Shown here: positions 16,599-25,644 of the stretch, in pieces
How positions within the stretch are numbered: the first letter of the stretch is position 1
How the letters are laid out: every line of letters starts with the position of its first letter
From: Eubacteriaceae bacterium
GTDB lineage: Bacteria > Bacillota > Clostridia > Eubacteriales > Anaerofustaceae
Direction: 5' to 3'
Assembly (NCBI GenBank): GCA_017531485.1
Contig: JAFXKY010000072.1
Coordinates: 1 to 64,000 of the forward strand
Length of the DNA stretch: 64,000 nucleotides
The notes under the pieces: generated by a model
What the model was told of the DNA's origin: nothing
Seen by the model: only the letters and a program-made list of their open reading frames with translations
Database searches by the model: none
Position numbers and translations under genes: made by a program

Positions 16599-18059
16599 CT
16601 ATTCATTATACATCTTTATGATCTTCTTACGGTCGATCTTTCCGTTGAAGGTTCTCGGGATCTCATCCACCGCTTCGATGAACTTCGGAACTTTATAATC
16701 CTCAACCTTGTCTGCGATATACGAAGCAAGTTCTTCCGCATTAAGCTCACATCCGCCCTTTACCTTCACGAGGAGTTTGACAACTCTTCCGAATCTCTTG
16801 TCTTCATAAGGAATACATACGCATTCATCCACCGTTTCATGGCGAAGAACAACATCTTCAACTTCCGTCGGAGCAATCTTAAGGCCGCCGACATTAATTA
16901 CGTCATCTCTTCTTCCCACCAAATAGAGATATCCGTTTTCAAGATATCCAAGGTCGGTCATGTAAATAACGCCGTCAATGATGGTATTGGCTGTAATTTC
17001 AGGCTCGTTCCAATAACCTGCTGTTACTGTATTGCTTCTGATAGCGATGATTCCCGGATTGTCTTCCGTCGCTTCTATTCTGTTATAATCTTCGTCAACA
17101 ATAAACACTTCTACCCCGGGATTCGGCTTTCCGACGCATTTTGTGTTATCTCTGTTTGCATTATAATCAATATAACATACAGCTCCGACTTCGCTTCCGC
17201 CGTAAGCATCGAATTTTCTTACTGTCGGAAGAACGCTTATGAGCTTTTCTTTATCTCCGCCGGGAAGAGCTGCGGAACTTGAATAAAGGAAATCAAGCTG
17301 TTCGTCATATTTAGCAAGTTCTTTGGACGCGAGCATAAGAATATAATGCACACCTGCAGGCGGCAGATAAATTGATGTTACGCCATAATCACGGATGTTT
17401 GCAAAGAACTGTTTGAGGTTTGTGAAACCGTTCATCAGAACGACCTGACTGCCTCTTACCATAGACATATGGGTCTTCCTCAGCCCTGCTGCGTGGTTCA
17501 TCGGTGTGGGGATGAGCCATACATTGTCGATACTGAAATCTAAAACTGCATTCTGAGATACACACATATTCATCTGTCCGTAATGAGTGATCATTACTCC
17601 TTTTGATTTGCCTGTGGTTCCCGTCGTAAAGAGGATCTCCTGAAGCATTTCTTCTCTCGGGAACCCGAGTTCTGCCTGAGGAAGATCAAACAGATCGTTA
17701 AGAGTCAATCCGAAATATTCAAGGGGATGCTCTCCTGTAATGACCATAGAAGGTTCGATCTCTTTTGTGATCTCTTCAACTCTCTCTGCCGGCGCACCGT
17801 TTTCCACGGGCACATGAACACCTCCTGCGAGATGGACAGCGTAGCATACTGTCATAAATTCAACGCTGTGGCTTGCTTCGAGAATAACCCTCTGCCCTTC
17901 TTTAAGGCCTTTTTCGATGAGTTTCTGCGCAGTAACGTTAATGATATGCCAGAAATCCTTATAATTCACCGTCATATCCGGAGCAATGATCGCAATTTTA
18001 TCTGCTCTGGAAATGCTGTGCTGATATATGCATTTTACAATACTTCTCTGAGCATCCAT
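16599..18059 (-). CDS. AMP-dependent acyl/aminoacyl ligase
   Basis: About 486 residues of an ANL-superfamily enzyme: core motif FTTGTTGKSKGVMITH near 150, YGGSEVG, YMTDLGYLENGYLYLVGRRD and the C-terminal lysine motif NGKIDRKK. It should adenylate a carboxylic acid and load it on CoA or on the acyl carrier protein encoded two genes upstream. The start is ATG at 18059, one base after the preceding stop, which points to translational coupling; a longer upstream reading overlaps the acyltransferase gene and is unlikely. It is the last gene of a polymer-type operon with wzx and wzy homologues, so its product may decorate a cell-surface glycan. Confidence 0.87.
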   Translation of the reverse strand: MDAQRSIVKCIYQHSISRADKIAIIAPDMTVNYKDFWHIINVTAQKLIEKGLKEGQRVILEASHSVEFMTVCYAVHLAGGVHVPVENGAPAERVEEITKEIEPSMVITGEHPLEYFGLTLNDLFDLPQAELGFPREEMLQEILFTTGTTGKSKGVMITHYGQMNMCVSQNAVLDFSIDNVWLIPTPMNHAAGLRKTHMSMVRGSQVVLMNGFTNLKQFFANIRDYGVTSIYLPPAGVHYILMLASKELAKYDEQLDFLYSSSAALPGGDKEKLISVLPTVRKFDAYGGSEVGAVCYIDYNANRDNTKCVGKPNPGVEVFIVDEDYNRIEATEDNPGIIAIRSNTVTAGYWNEPEITANTIIDGVIYMTDLGYLENGYLYLVGRRDDVINVGGLKIAPTEVEDVVLRHETVDECVCIPYEDKRFGRVVKLLVKVKGGCELNAEELASYIADKVEDYKVPKFIEAVDEIPRTFNGKIDRKKIIKMYNE

Positions 18060-18060
18060 A

Positions 18061-18624
18061 TTATTTATCCCTTCTTCTCGTAAATCTCTCCCACTCAGCT
18101 GCCGCAATAGCGTCATCAAGCTCCTGATTCTTGAATTTAACTCTCTGGGATTTGCTCATTTTACGAAGAGCCATGAACATATCCGTTCTGCCTGTGGGCT
18201 TTGCGGGAATGCCTGATGCCATAGAGTTTTCCGGAATGTCTGAAGAGACTACGCTGCCTGACGAAATGATGCAGTTTTTATTGATCCTTACGTCCGGCAT
18301 GACGATAACATTCATGGCGATATAAACGTTATCCATAAGTTCAACGCATCCGAGCTTTTCACCAAATCCGAAATCAGCATCCGGCTGGATCTTCTGGAGA
18401 TATTTGTTGAGCATATCGTGAGTTACGATCTTTGCTGTCTTGTGTACATGAACATTATCTCCGAGTCTGATGAGCTTGGGATAAAGCGGCAGAAGCCACG
18501 GTCCCCACTTGCAGTTTTCTCCGATACTTCCTAAAATGTCATGTTTTTTGAGATACGCTGCGCGTTTCGCAGGTGTTCTGCATAAGAACAATCTTACGCT
18601 GTGATACATTCTGTCTGCTCTCAT
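18061..18624 (-). CDS. Hexapeptide-repeat acyltransferase (LbH/CatB-like)
   Basis: The 187-residue protein carries left-handed beta-helix hexapeptides (GDNVHVHKTAKIVTHD, VELMDNVYIAMNVIVMPDVR, KNCIISSGSVVSSDIPEN) and ends with the typical GIPAKPTGR turn. Relatives O- or N-acetylate sugars using an acyl-CoA. A His in VTHD may be catalytic. Its position between the acyl carrier protein and the ligase suggests it transfers the group those proteins activate onto a polysaccharide unit (inference). Confidence 0.82.
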   Translation of the reverse strand: MRADRMYHSVRLFLCRTPAKRAAYLKKHDILGSIGENCKWGPWLLPLYPKLIRLGDNVHVHKTAKIVTHDMLNKYLQKIQPDADFGFGEKLGCVELMDNVYIAMNVIVMPDVRINKNCIISSGSVVSSDIPENSMASGIPAKPTGRTDMFMALRKMSKSQRVKFKNQELDDAIAAAEWERFTRRRDK

Positions 18625-18645
18625 TTTAAAGTCCCTTCGAGAATA

Positions 18646-18876
18646 TTATTTTAATCTCTCTACCATTTTAACGATAGCATCGATTGAGTTGAAGTTTTCG
18701 GGAACGATCTCATCAACCTCGATCTCAATTCCGAATGTTTCACTCATAGCTGTGATGAGTCCCATGAGCTCGAATGAGTCAATGTATCCGCCTTCTACGA
18801 TATCTTCGATGCCTTCAAGATTTTTTGTCGGTTTTACTTCTGTAAGAATATTTACGATTGTCTGTCTGATATCCAT
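18646..18876 (-). CDS. Acyl/peptidyl carrier protein
   Basis: A 76-residue carrier protein with the phosphopantetheine site at Ser34 in GGYIDSFELM (Asp-Ser followed by Phe in place of the usual Leu), and acidic helices 2 and 3 (FGIEIEVDEIVPENFNSI). It lies 2 bases after the flippase gene and 21 bases before the acyltransferase. It is more like D-alanyl-carrier or specialised ACPs than a fatty-acid ACP given its neighbours. The partner is probably the AMP ligase of the same operon. Confidence 0.88.
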   Translation of the reverse strand: MDIRQTIVNILTEVKPTKNLEGIEDIVEGGYIDSFELMGLITAMSETFGIEIEVDEIVPENFNSIDAIVKMVERLK

Positions 18877-18878
18877 TT

Positions 18879-20333
18879 TTATTCCTCCGGATTGGTTTTC
18901 TTTCTTTTTAATTTTCTGTTTATTAATTTCAATATTATATTTCTGTACTTATACATTATCACCGCTGCCGCTACAGCCATTATTCCGATCACTGCATATC
19001 TCAGAATAGTATTCTTATACAGATAATAGCTTACACCCATGATGACAAATGTGAAACCGATTACAGCCAGGATGCCTTTGATATTTATATATTTTCCGTA
19101 TCCTGCCCTGACAACGAGATAATAATTCACAGCCGTCAGTGTGCCGAAGCAGCAAATGTTGATAAACGGCAGAATGATAACTCCGAATACGGGAAGCAGG
19201 AACATCTTTGAGAGAATACACACTACCGATACTATCGACGTATACAGTGCGGTCTTGACGACCTTCTTTTCATATGTAAGGATAATGGTAAATATCGTCG
19301 AAATCGACTGAACCATCGCTGAAACGACCATTCCCGGCATGAGATAAACAGAATCTGCGTATTTTGCTCCTCCGAGTATCCATATTACTTCCGGTGACAT
19401 CAACATGACCCCGACAGATACCGCCGCAACTCCCGCAACATACAGAAGAGTTCCTTTTCTGACTGCCTTGATATTCTGTTGATTGAGGTTGTCCATAAGC
19501 CACGTGCTGACTGCGCCGGATACGGACTGCAAAAGGATGGTAAGTATATGGTTCGCACTTGATGACATACTTACAGTTGACACAGCCTGTGAACCAAGCA
19601 CATTTTTTGTTACGATAGTGTTTGAAGATGTAAGCAGATGTGCAGAGAGATAATTTGCAATAAGCGGAAGCGAAAGCTTCATGGCATATTTGCAATACTC
19701 GAATTTATACTTCCTGCTTCTTTTGAGAATGACATACGCGCACATCGCCCCGATTAGCGCCGACGGAATATAAAATCCGTATATTCTTGCTGAAAGCCTT
19801 GAAGATTCTTCCGAAAGCATTACCAGCACAACGGCTATAAGTGTCGGAATTATGAGGTTGCAGACGCTCATCGCCGCTACGGACTTATATCTGTAAAGTG
19901 TCCTTTCCCTTGCTAGATATATCTGCTTGCACGCCTGAAATGTCAGTACGAAAAACAGAACGTGGATAAATTCTTTCGGTATAGCAATGATACTCAGGAC
20001 ATAATCACCGCCGATAAGAGCCAGTACATACAGCGTCGCGCTGATCATACAGCTTGTTATTGTAACGGTGGAAACATATCCGTCAAAGTCTTCGCTGAAA
20101 TCGTAATATGCCCTGTTGATCGTGTTGTAAAGCTCCGCTCCCACGATAATTAGCAGCGTCGCCTGCCAGCTTGCAAAGTTGGAAAATTCGCCATAGTCCC
20201 CTTTGCTCATCAGGCGCGAAAAAACGGGGGTAGTTATAAATGAAAGTCCTTTTACCAGAAATGTGCTGATGACATACCACAGTCCTGCCTTTATGGCAAG
20301 ATTGGTGCTGCCTCTTTTTTCCGAATCTGTCAT
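18879..20333 (-). CDS. Wzx-type polysaccharide flippase
   Basis: The 484-residue membrane protein has 12-14 predicted helices and the start typical of the MOP superfamily (YVISTFLVKGLSFITTPVFSRLMSKGDYGEFS). It would flip lipid-linked oligosaccharide units across the membrane. The C terminus is basic (KLINRKLKRKKTNPEE). GAGG lies eight bases before the ATG. It works with the Wzy-like polymerase upstream. Confidence 0.87.
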   Translation of the reverse strand: MTDSEKRGSTNLAIKAGLWYVISTFLVKGLSFITTPVFSRLMSKGDYGEFSNFASWQATLLIIVGAELYNTINRAYYDFSEDFDGYVSTVTITSCMISATLYVLALIGGDYVLSIIAIPKEFIHVLFFVLTFQACKQIYLARERTLYRYKSVAAMSVCNLIIPTLIAVVLVMLSEESSRLSARIYGFYIPSALIGAMCAYVILKRSRKYKFEYCKYAMKLSLPLIANYLSAHLLTSSNTIVTKNVLGSQAVSTVSMSSSANHILTILLQSVSGAVSTWLMDNLNQQNIKAVRKGTLLYVAGVAAVSVGVMLMSPEVIWILGGAKYADSVYLMPGMVVSAMVQSISTIFTIILTYEKKVVKTALYTSIVSVVCILSKMFLLPVFGVIILPFINICCFGTLTAVNYYLVVRAGYGKYINIKGILAVIGFTFVIMGVSYYLYKNTILRYAVIGIMAVAAAVIMYKYRNIILKLINRKLKRKKTNPEE

Positions 20334-20466
20334 TCGTTCACCTCAAATTTTCTGTTATTACGCCAATTTTCGGCAAGTTTCCTTATATACATAGCGATTT
20401 TATTATATCATAATGCAACTTACAATACAATAAAATTCACATAAATAACCCTTATACAAAATCTCC

Positions 20467-21726
20467 TCAGTCAATGTCCCGCACTTTTTTTTCTTTACTG
20501 ACATATCCGCTCATAATAAGCATACTGAAATTTATAATGCCTACCGTAGCGTGTGTATGTACACTTGCAAGAGATGTTGCAAGAACTCCCAGAGAGACAA
20601 TGCTGCAGGGAAGCGAAGACTTAAACACCGCAAAGACATAAACACTGTACGAAAGCACCATGCCGATTATCCCGTGGCGATACAAAACATCCGCAAATCC
20701 GGGGATATTAAATGTAATCCCACTTGTATTATCTCTGACACCATTGATGTAATCTTTCAGCGTCATACCATCGAGAAGCTGGAGTGCTTTTTTTATTCTT
20801 CCTTCGATCGCAGAGGATCCGCCGACCTCTTTGGGGATGAAGATCCTCGTAACCGCTTCCCTGAAGAACGGAACGACGATCATAAGAACGATAAAAAGAG
20901 CAATAAATGCAGCGAATATTTTCAGAACCTCCGGTCGGAAAATATTTTTAACGCTGAACGAACCGCTTTCTTTGTCCCTGAGGATAAAATATAAGATCCA
21001 GATTGCCGCCGCCGCAACAATGCCCATTCCGGACGTTGAAAGAACAAGTCCGAGAGAAATGAAGATTGCCGGATAAAGAGAATGTTTTTTATCCTTTTCG
21101 CTGAACAGGAAAAAGACAAGATGTGGGAACATATACAGATAAGCGTGTGAAGGCTCCAGAAAAAATGCCGACGGACGGTATGTATCCCTGAGAACGCCTG
21201 TTATTCCGTAAAGACCCGTCTTTGCTCCGAGTATCCACTGATCTGCCGAATCGATAAGAAGCTCTGTGGGAACCATCTGAAGATGGAATCCGAAAATATA
21301 AAAGCATATGTACTGCATGACAAGACAAGCAGATGCAAAGATCGCAATATACGAAGCGAATCTGACATAGTTTTTCAGGTCAATACATCCGAGAATCATA
21401 CTCAGCATAAATATACCTATAACTCCTGACTGACCGAATTCGGTGACAGATGTCCCGTGGTTCACCACTCTGAATACAAGGTATATCATCATAGGCACCA
21501 TAGGCATGATATCTTTTACTTTTATATTCTTTATATTTCCTGCCGTGAGTGCCATAAGCCAGAATGACACGATTATAAGAACGAAAACTCCGGCATTAAA
21601 CACCGGTGCTTTATAATGCTGCAGAATCGGGCAAAAAACGAGAAACGCTGCACATATCTTGCTGACAGCCGATACTGTCTTTTCATTAATTCCGAAGACT
21701 TCCGAATTATAAATTGCTTTTTCCAT
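20467..21726 (-). CDS. Wzy-like O-antigen/polysaccharide polymerase
   Basis: A 419-residue membrane protein with about ten helices and a large extracellular loop in the middle (GAKTGLYGITGVLRDTYRPSA) and a second one near HTHATVG at the end, as in O-antigen ligase/polymerase families. Such proteins join repeat units outside the membrane. The sequence alone gives family-level confidence only. It heads the five-gene operon; glycosyltransferases that would build the repeat unit are not in this window. Confidence 0.75.
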   Translation of the reverse strand: MEKAIYNSEVFGINEKTVSAVSKICAAFLVFCPILQHYKAPVFNAGVFVLIIVSFWLMALTAGNIKNIKVKDIMPMVPMMIYLVFRVVNHGTSVTEFGQSGVIGIFMLSMILGCIDLKNYVRFASYIAIFASACLVMQYICFYIFGFHLQMVPTELLIDSADQWILGAKTGLYGITGVLRDTYRPSAFFLEPSHAYLYMFPHLVFFLFSEKDKKHSLYPAIFISLGLVLSTSGMGIVAAAAIWILYFILRDKESGSFSVKNIFRPEVLKIFAAFIALFIVLMIVVPFFREAVTRIFIPKEVGGSSAIEGRIKKALQLLDGMTLKDYINGVRDNTSGITFNIPGFADVLYRHGIIGMVLSYSVYVFAVFKSSLPCSIVSLGVLATSLASVHTHATVGIINFSMLIMSGYVSKEKKVRDID

Positions 21727-21872
21727 TTATCATTTTCCTTTAACGCTTCTTTTTACAAAACTCCGTTTATTTTATCATACCCATTCATGCAAATCAATGA
21801 TTTGCATTATATTTACCCAAAATCAGCGGCAACTGCCGTAATGAAAAATAAATTTCCGATATTGCTCACAAG

Positions 21873-21898
21873 AAAAACTGCCCGACTATGCGGGCAGT
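21873..21898 (-). terminator. Terminator of the P-type ATPase gene
   Basis: ACTGCCCG / CGGGCAGT with a six-base loop and five T on the minus strand. Confidence 0.85.
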
Positions 21899-21915
21899 CT
21901 GAAATTTAAATTATA

Positions 21916-24636
21916 TTACGCTTCTTTATTTTTAGAGCTCATTCTCTTGAAGAATTTACCGATTTCAAACGCCGGGAATACGGTGAGTGAAAGGCCGATA
22001 GAGATAACAAGTTCATTGAAGTGGAAGGTTCCTTCTTCGATACCGAATACTGTAGAAAGACCCGGCATATAGATAGCGGCGAATGTAAAGACAGATGTCA
22101 CGATCGCAGCACCTACTACCCACCAGTTCATGTGTGTGAGGAGATGTTTTGAGAAGAGTGATTCTCTCTGTGAACGCATATTGATAGCGCAGAACATTTC
22201 TGAGAAGTTAACTACGAGGAATGCCATTGCCATAGCGTTTGTGCAGAGTGTTCCTGACATGATGCCTGTGAATGAACCGACTTCGATGTGGTAACCGATG
22301 AAATAAGCAGCGAGCTCGATGATAGCGAGGTAAATACCCTGCCATACCATGTCAACGCCTGCACCGTTAGAGAAAATGCCGTCTTTGGAATCTCTCGGTT
22401 TACGTTTCATTACGTTACCTTCAGCAACTTCCATACCGAGAGCAAGGCCCGGAAGTGAGTCTGTAACCATGTTGATCCAGAGGAGGTGAACAGGTTCAAG
22501 AATAGTGAAGTTCATGAGTGTTGCAACAAACATGATGATAACTTCTGCGAGGTTTGTTGAGAGCTGGAACTGAAGAACCTTACAAACGTTGTCGAAGATC
22601 TTTCTTCCTTCTTCAACTGCGTTTACGATCGTCGCAAAGTTGTCGTCTGCGAGGATCATGTCCGCAACGCCTTTTGTTACGTCAGTACCTGTGATACCCA
22701 TACCGATACCGATGTCAGAAGCTTTGATTGACGGAGCGTCGTTAACGCCGTCACCTGTCATAGCGGTTACCTTGCCTCTTGCTTTCCATGCGTTTACGAT
22801 TCTTGTCTTGTGTTCCGGCTGAACACGTGCATATACTGAGTATTTAACAACTTCTTCAACGAGTTCTTCGTCGCTGTATTTATCAAGTTCAGCACCGAGG
22901 ATAGCCTGTGTTTCATCAGTGATGATTCCGAGGTCTTTACCGATAGCAACAGCAGTGTCTTTGTGGTCACCTGTGATCATGATCGGTCTGATACCTGCAC
23001 GTTCACATTCCTTGATAGCGTCATATACTTCCGGACGGCACGGGTCGATCATTCCGACGATACCGATAAATACGAGATCCTGTTCGAGATCAGCGGCATC
23101 GTATGAAGCCGGTGCGTTGTCATATTCTCTGTAAGCAGCGCAGAGAACGCGGAGAGCTCTGTCAGCAAATGCTTTATTGGCTTTATTGATGGCATCTTTG
23201 AGTTCCTGAGTCATGGGAATTACTTTGCCATCCATAAGATATCCGCTGCAGAGATCAAGCATTACATCGCATGCACCTTTTGTATACTGCATGAATTTGC
23301 CTGATTCGTCATGTACTGTACTCATCATCTTTCTGCCTGAATCGAACGGAGCTTCGCCGATACGCGGGAAAGATTCTTTAAGTTCATATTTCGGGAGACC
23401 GAGTTTATTAGCGTAGTTTACGAGAGCACATTCTGTCGGTTCTCCGATAGAGAATTCTTCGCCGGGCTTGATTTCAGCGTCTGAGCAAAGAGCCATTGCT
23501 TTCGCAAGAAGGTTTTTATCTGATGTATATTCATCTACAACAGTCATCTTGTTCTGTGTGAGAGTACCTGTCTTGTCAGAGCAGATGATCTGTGTGCATC
23601 CGAGAGTTTCAACAGCCGTAAGCTTACGGATAAGCGCCTGACGCTTACTCATAGCTGTAACGCCGATTGAAAGGATGATAGTTACAACTGCCGGAAGACC
23701 TTCCGGAATAGCAGCTACTGCAAGTGCGATAGCCGCAACGAATGTATCAAGGCCGACTGAGCCTAAAAGTGCCATTGAGAACGGCTCGCCTGAAAGGAGA
23801 AGACCTTCAACGAGACCGATAGCGAATACGAGAACGCAGATTCCGATAACGAGCTTTGTAAGGAAGTGAGAAAGCTCTGCCATCTTCTTCTGAAGCGGAG
23901 TCTGTTCTTTTGATGCCTGTGTAAGAGCATCTGCGATCTTACCCATTTCAGTGTCCATACCTGTAGCTGTTGCAACGGCCTTACCGCGGCCGTAAACTAC
24001 TGTGGAACCGCTGTAGAACATATTTGTTCTGTCGCCGAGAGAAACGTCTTCCTGACCGTTTTTGAGCATGAGAACCTTCACGATCTTGTCTACCGGCACA
24101 CTTTCCCCTGTAAGTGCAGCTTCTTCAACTTTAAGGCTGTGAGATTCAATAATACGGCAGTCAGCGGGAACAGCATCCCCGGCTTCGAAAACGATAACGT
24201 CACCGACAACGATGTCTTCACTCTTGATTACTTTTACTTCGCCGTCTCTCATTACTTTTGACGTAGCGGCAGTCATCTGCATGAGTGCTTCCATAGCGGC
24301 TTCGGATTTACTTTCCTGAACAAGGCTCATTACTGAGTTAATGATTACAACGACTAAAATTACGAATACATCCGCAAAGTCTCCGAGTGTCGGAACTCCG
24401 CCTGCTTCCAATACTGCCACAACAGCCTGAATGCCTGCTGCAACGAGAAGCATGATGATCATCGGGTCAGCAAGTGCATTTAAGAATTTCTTGAACGTGC
24501 TTACTTTTTCAGCTTCTTTAAGTTTGTTTTTGCCGTTTGCGGCAAGTCTTTTCTCCGCTTCTGCAGATGAAAGACCGTTTTCAGTAGTATTCAGTTCTCC
24601 GAGAACCGAACTTACTTCTTCAAGATAGTGTTTCAT
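21916..24636 (-). CDS. P-type cation ATPase (P2A, calcium/manganese efflux)
   Basis: The 906-residue protein has the full P2 layout: N-terminal cation ATPase domain, TGES (LTGESVPVDK), helix 4 PEGLP (AAIPEGLPAV), phosphorylation site CSDKTGTLTQNK, TGDGVNDAPS hinge, and helix 6 NMVTDSLPGLALG with the Asn-Asp pair of calcium-type pumps. It resembles bacterial PMCA/SERCA-like exporters. The upstream yybP-ykoY element senses Mn2+, so manganese export, perhaps along with calcium, is the better guess for its physiological role. It is monocistronic with its own terminator. Confidence 0.9.
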   Translation of the reverse strand: MKHYLEEVSSVLGELNTTENGLSSAEAEKRLAANGKNKLKEAEKVSTFKKFLNALADPMIIMLLVAAGIQAVVAVLEAGGVPTLGDFADVFVILVVVIINSVMSLVQESKSEAAMEALMQMTAATSKVMRDGEVKVIKSEDIVVGDVIVFEAGDAVPADCRIIESHSLKVEEAALTGESVPVDKIVKVLMLKNGQEDVSLGDRTNMFYSGSTVVYGRGKAVATATGMDTEMGKIADALTQASKEQTPLQKKMAELSHFLTKLVIGICVLVFAIGLVEGLLLSGEPFSMALLGSVGLDTFVAAIALAVAAIPEGLPAVVTIILSIGVTAMSKRQALIRKLTAVETLGCTQIICSDKTGTLTQNKMTVVDEYTSDKNLLAKAMALCSDAEIKPGEEFSIGEPTECALVNYANKLGLPKYELKESFPRIGEAPFDSGRKMMSTVHDESGKFMQYTKGACDVMLDLCSGYLMDGKVIPMTQELKDAINKANKAFADRALRVLCAAYREYDNAPASYDAADLEQDLVFIGIVGMIDPCRPEVYDAIKECERAGIRPIMITGDHKDTAVAIGKDLGIITDETQAILGAELDKYSDEELVEEVVKYSVYARVQPEHKTRIVNAWKARGKVTAMTGDGVNDAPSIKASDIGIGMGITGTDVTKGVADMILADDNFATIVNAVEEGRKIFDNVCKVLQFQLSTNLAEVIIMFVATLMNFTILEPVHLLWINMVTDSLPGLALGMEVAEGNVMKRKPRDSKDGIFSNGAGVDMVWQGIYLAIIELAAYFIGYHIEVGSFTGIMSGTLCTNAMAMAFLVVNFSEMFCAINMRSQRESLFSKHLLTHMNWWVVGAAIVTSVFTFAAIYMPGLSTVFGIEEGTFHFNELVISIGLSLTVFPAFEIGKFFKRMSSKNKEA

Positions 24637-24660
24637 ATTTACCCCTTCATATTATATTAT

Positions 24661-24704
24661 TTATATAAAAAGACCTTCATCATAGACACTATGCTGAAGG
24701 TCTT
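24661..24704 (-). terminator. Riboswitch expression-platform terminator
   Basis: A 10-bp stem (AAGACCTTCA 24704-24695 in minus sense, with TGAAGGTCTT 24679-24670) and a 15-base loop are followed by TTTTATATAA. The first arm is also part of the conserved aptamer 3' end, so ligand binding would prevent this hairpin. Confidence 0.8.
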
Positions 24705-24790
24705 GCCAACAAATTATTGCTTCGTATGCCAGCCTTGCGGCGGTTGTTGACATACGAATAAAGGCTACTCCCCCTCGGAGGGTATGCAAA
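24668..24790 (-). promoter_or_regulatory. yybP-ykoY manganese riboswitch
   Basis: The minus-strand leader contains GGGGGAGTAGCC, GTCAACAACCGCC, GGCTGGCATACG and TTGGCAAGACCTTCA in order, matching the conserved segments I know for the yybP-ykoY aptamer (GGGGAGUAG near the 5' end, GCAAGACCUU at the 3' end). It sits immediately ahead of the P-type ATPase and is followed by a terminator hairpin. Known members turn on Mn2+ exporters when Mn2+ is high. Confidence 0.85.
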
Positions 24791-24849
24791 AATATTGAGG
24801 ATATTATACACTACCAAAGCAAATTTTTCAACCTTAACTTCGCGGTTTT

Positions 24850-25644
24850 TTATCTTTTTTGCTCGGCCGAACGATAATCGCCATACAGCGGAGTTCCGAG
24901 TCCGAAGCCTCCCGAGACTGAAAGAATCTGTCCTGTCGTGAAGCGAGAATCATCTCCCGCAAAGTACATTACCGCATCGGCGATTTCTTTTGCTTCCGCC
25001 ATTCTTGACAACGGAGTATGCTTCAGAAAGATATCCCTGAATTCATCCGTAAGATTATTCATCACCGACTCGGTCGCCGTCATTCCCGGAACAACGGCAT
25101 TGCATCTTATATTATTTTGGGCTTCCTGAACCGCAATGATCTTTGTCATATGATTTATTGCCGCCTTTGCCACGCCGTATGATATCTGTGAAATATCGGC
25201 AACCGTTCCGCTGACAGAAGATATATTCACTATACTTCCGCCTCCCGAATGTTTCATGCACTCAACTGCGTACTGTGAAGCAAGAAACACACTTTTTATG
25301 TTCATATTCACAGTCCTGAGAAAGACCTCCACATCCGTGTTTTCAATATCTCTGTCCGAAACCGGATCTGAAGTGCCGAAATTATTCACAAGGACATCCA
25401 GTCTTCCCGACCGATCCATAATCTCAGCAAACATACTTTCATAACTTTCGCTGTCTGTCGCATCACTGTAAACCACATTAACAGACAATCCCATATTTCT
25501 CATATCTCGCACTTTCTCTTCTGCCACTTTGATATCCCTTGCGGCGAGATATACTTCATAACCTGTATCTGCGGCCTGAGAAACAACAGAAAATCCTATA
25601 CCGCGGCTTGCGGCAGTAACGAGCATTACTTTTTTATTATTCAT
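24850..25644 (-). CDS. Short-chain dehydrogenase/reductase
   Basis: A 264-residue classical SDR: nucleotide motif TAASRGIGFS near 10, NNFGT near 88, catalytic Ser in NISSVSGTV near 144 and the YGVAK (Tyr-x-x-x-Lys) motif near 156, ending GGFGLGTPLYGDY. It resembles 3-oxoacyl-ACP reductase-like enzymes, but the substrate is unknown. It overlaps the end of the MFS gene upstream by 8 bases, so the two probably act on the same compound. Confidence 0.86.
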   Translation of the reverse strand: MNNKKVMLVTAASRGIGFSVVSQAADTGYEVYLAARDIKVAEEKVRDMRNMGLSVNVVYSDATDSESYESMFAEIMDRSGRLDVLVNNFGTSDPVSDRDIENTDVEVFLRTVNMNIKSVFLASQYAVECMKHSGGGSIVNISSVSGTVADISQISYGVAKAAINHMTKIIAVQEAQNNIRCNAVVPGMTATESVMNNLTDEFRDIFLKHTPLSRMAEAKEIADAVMYFAGDDSRFTTGQILSVSGGFGLGTPLYGDYRSAEQKR

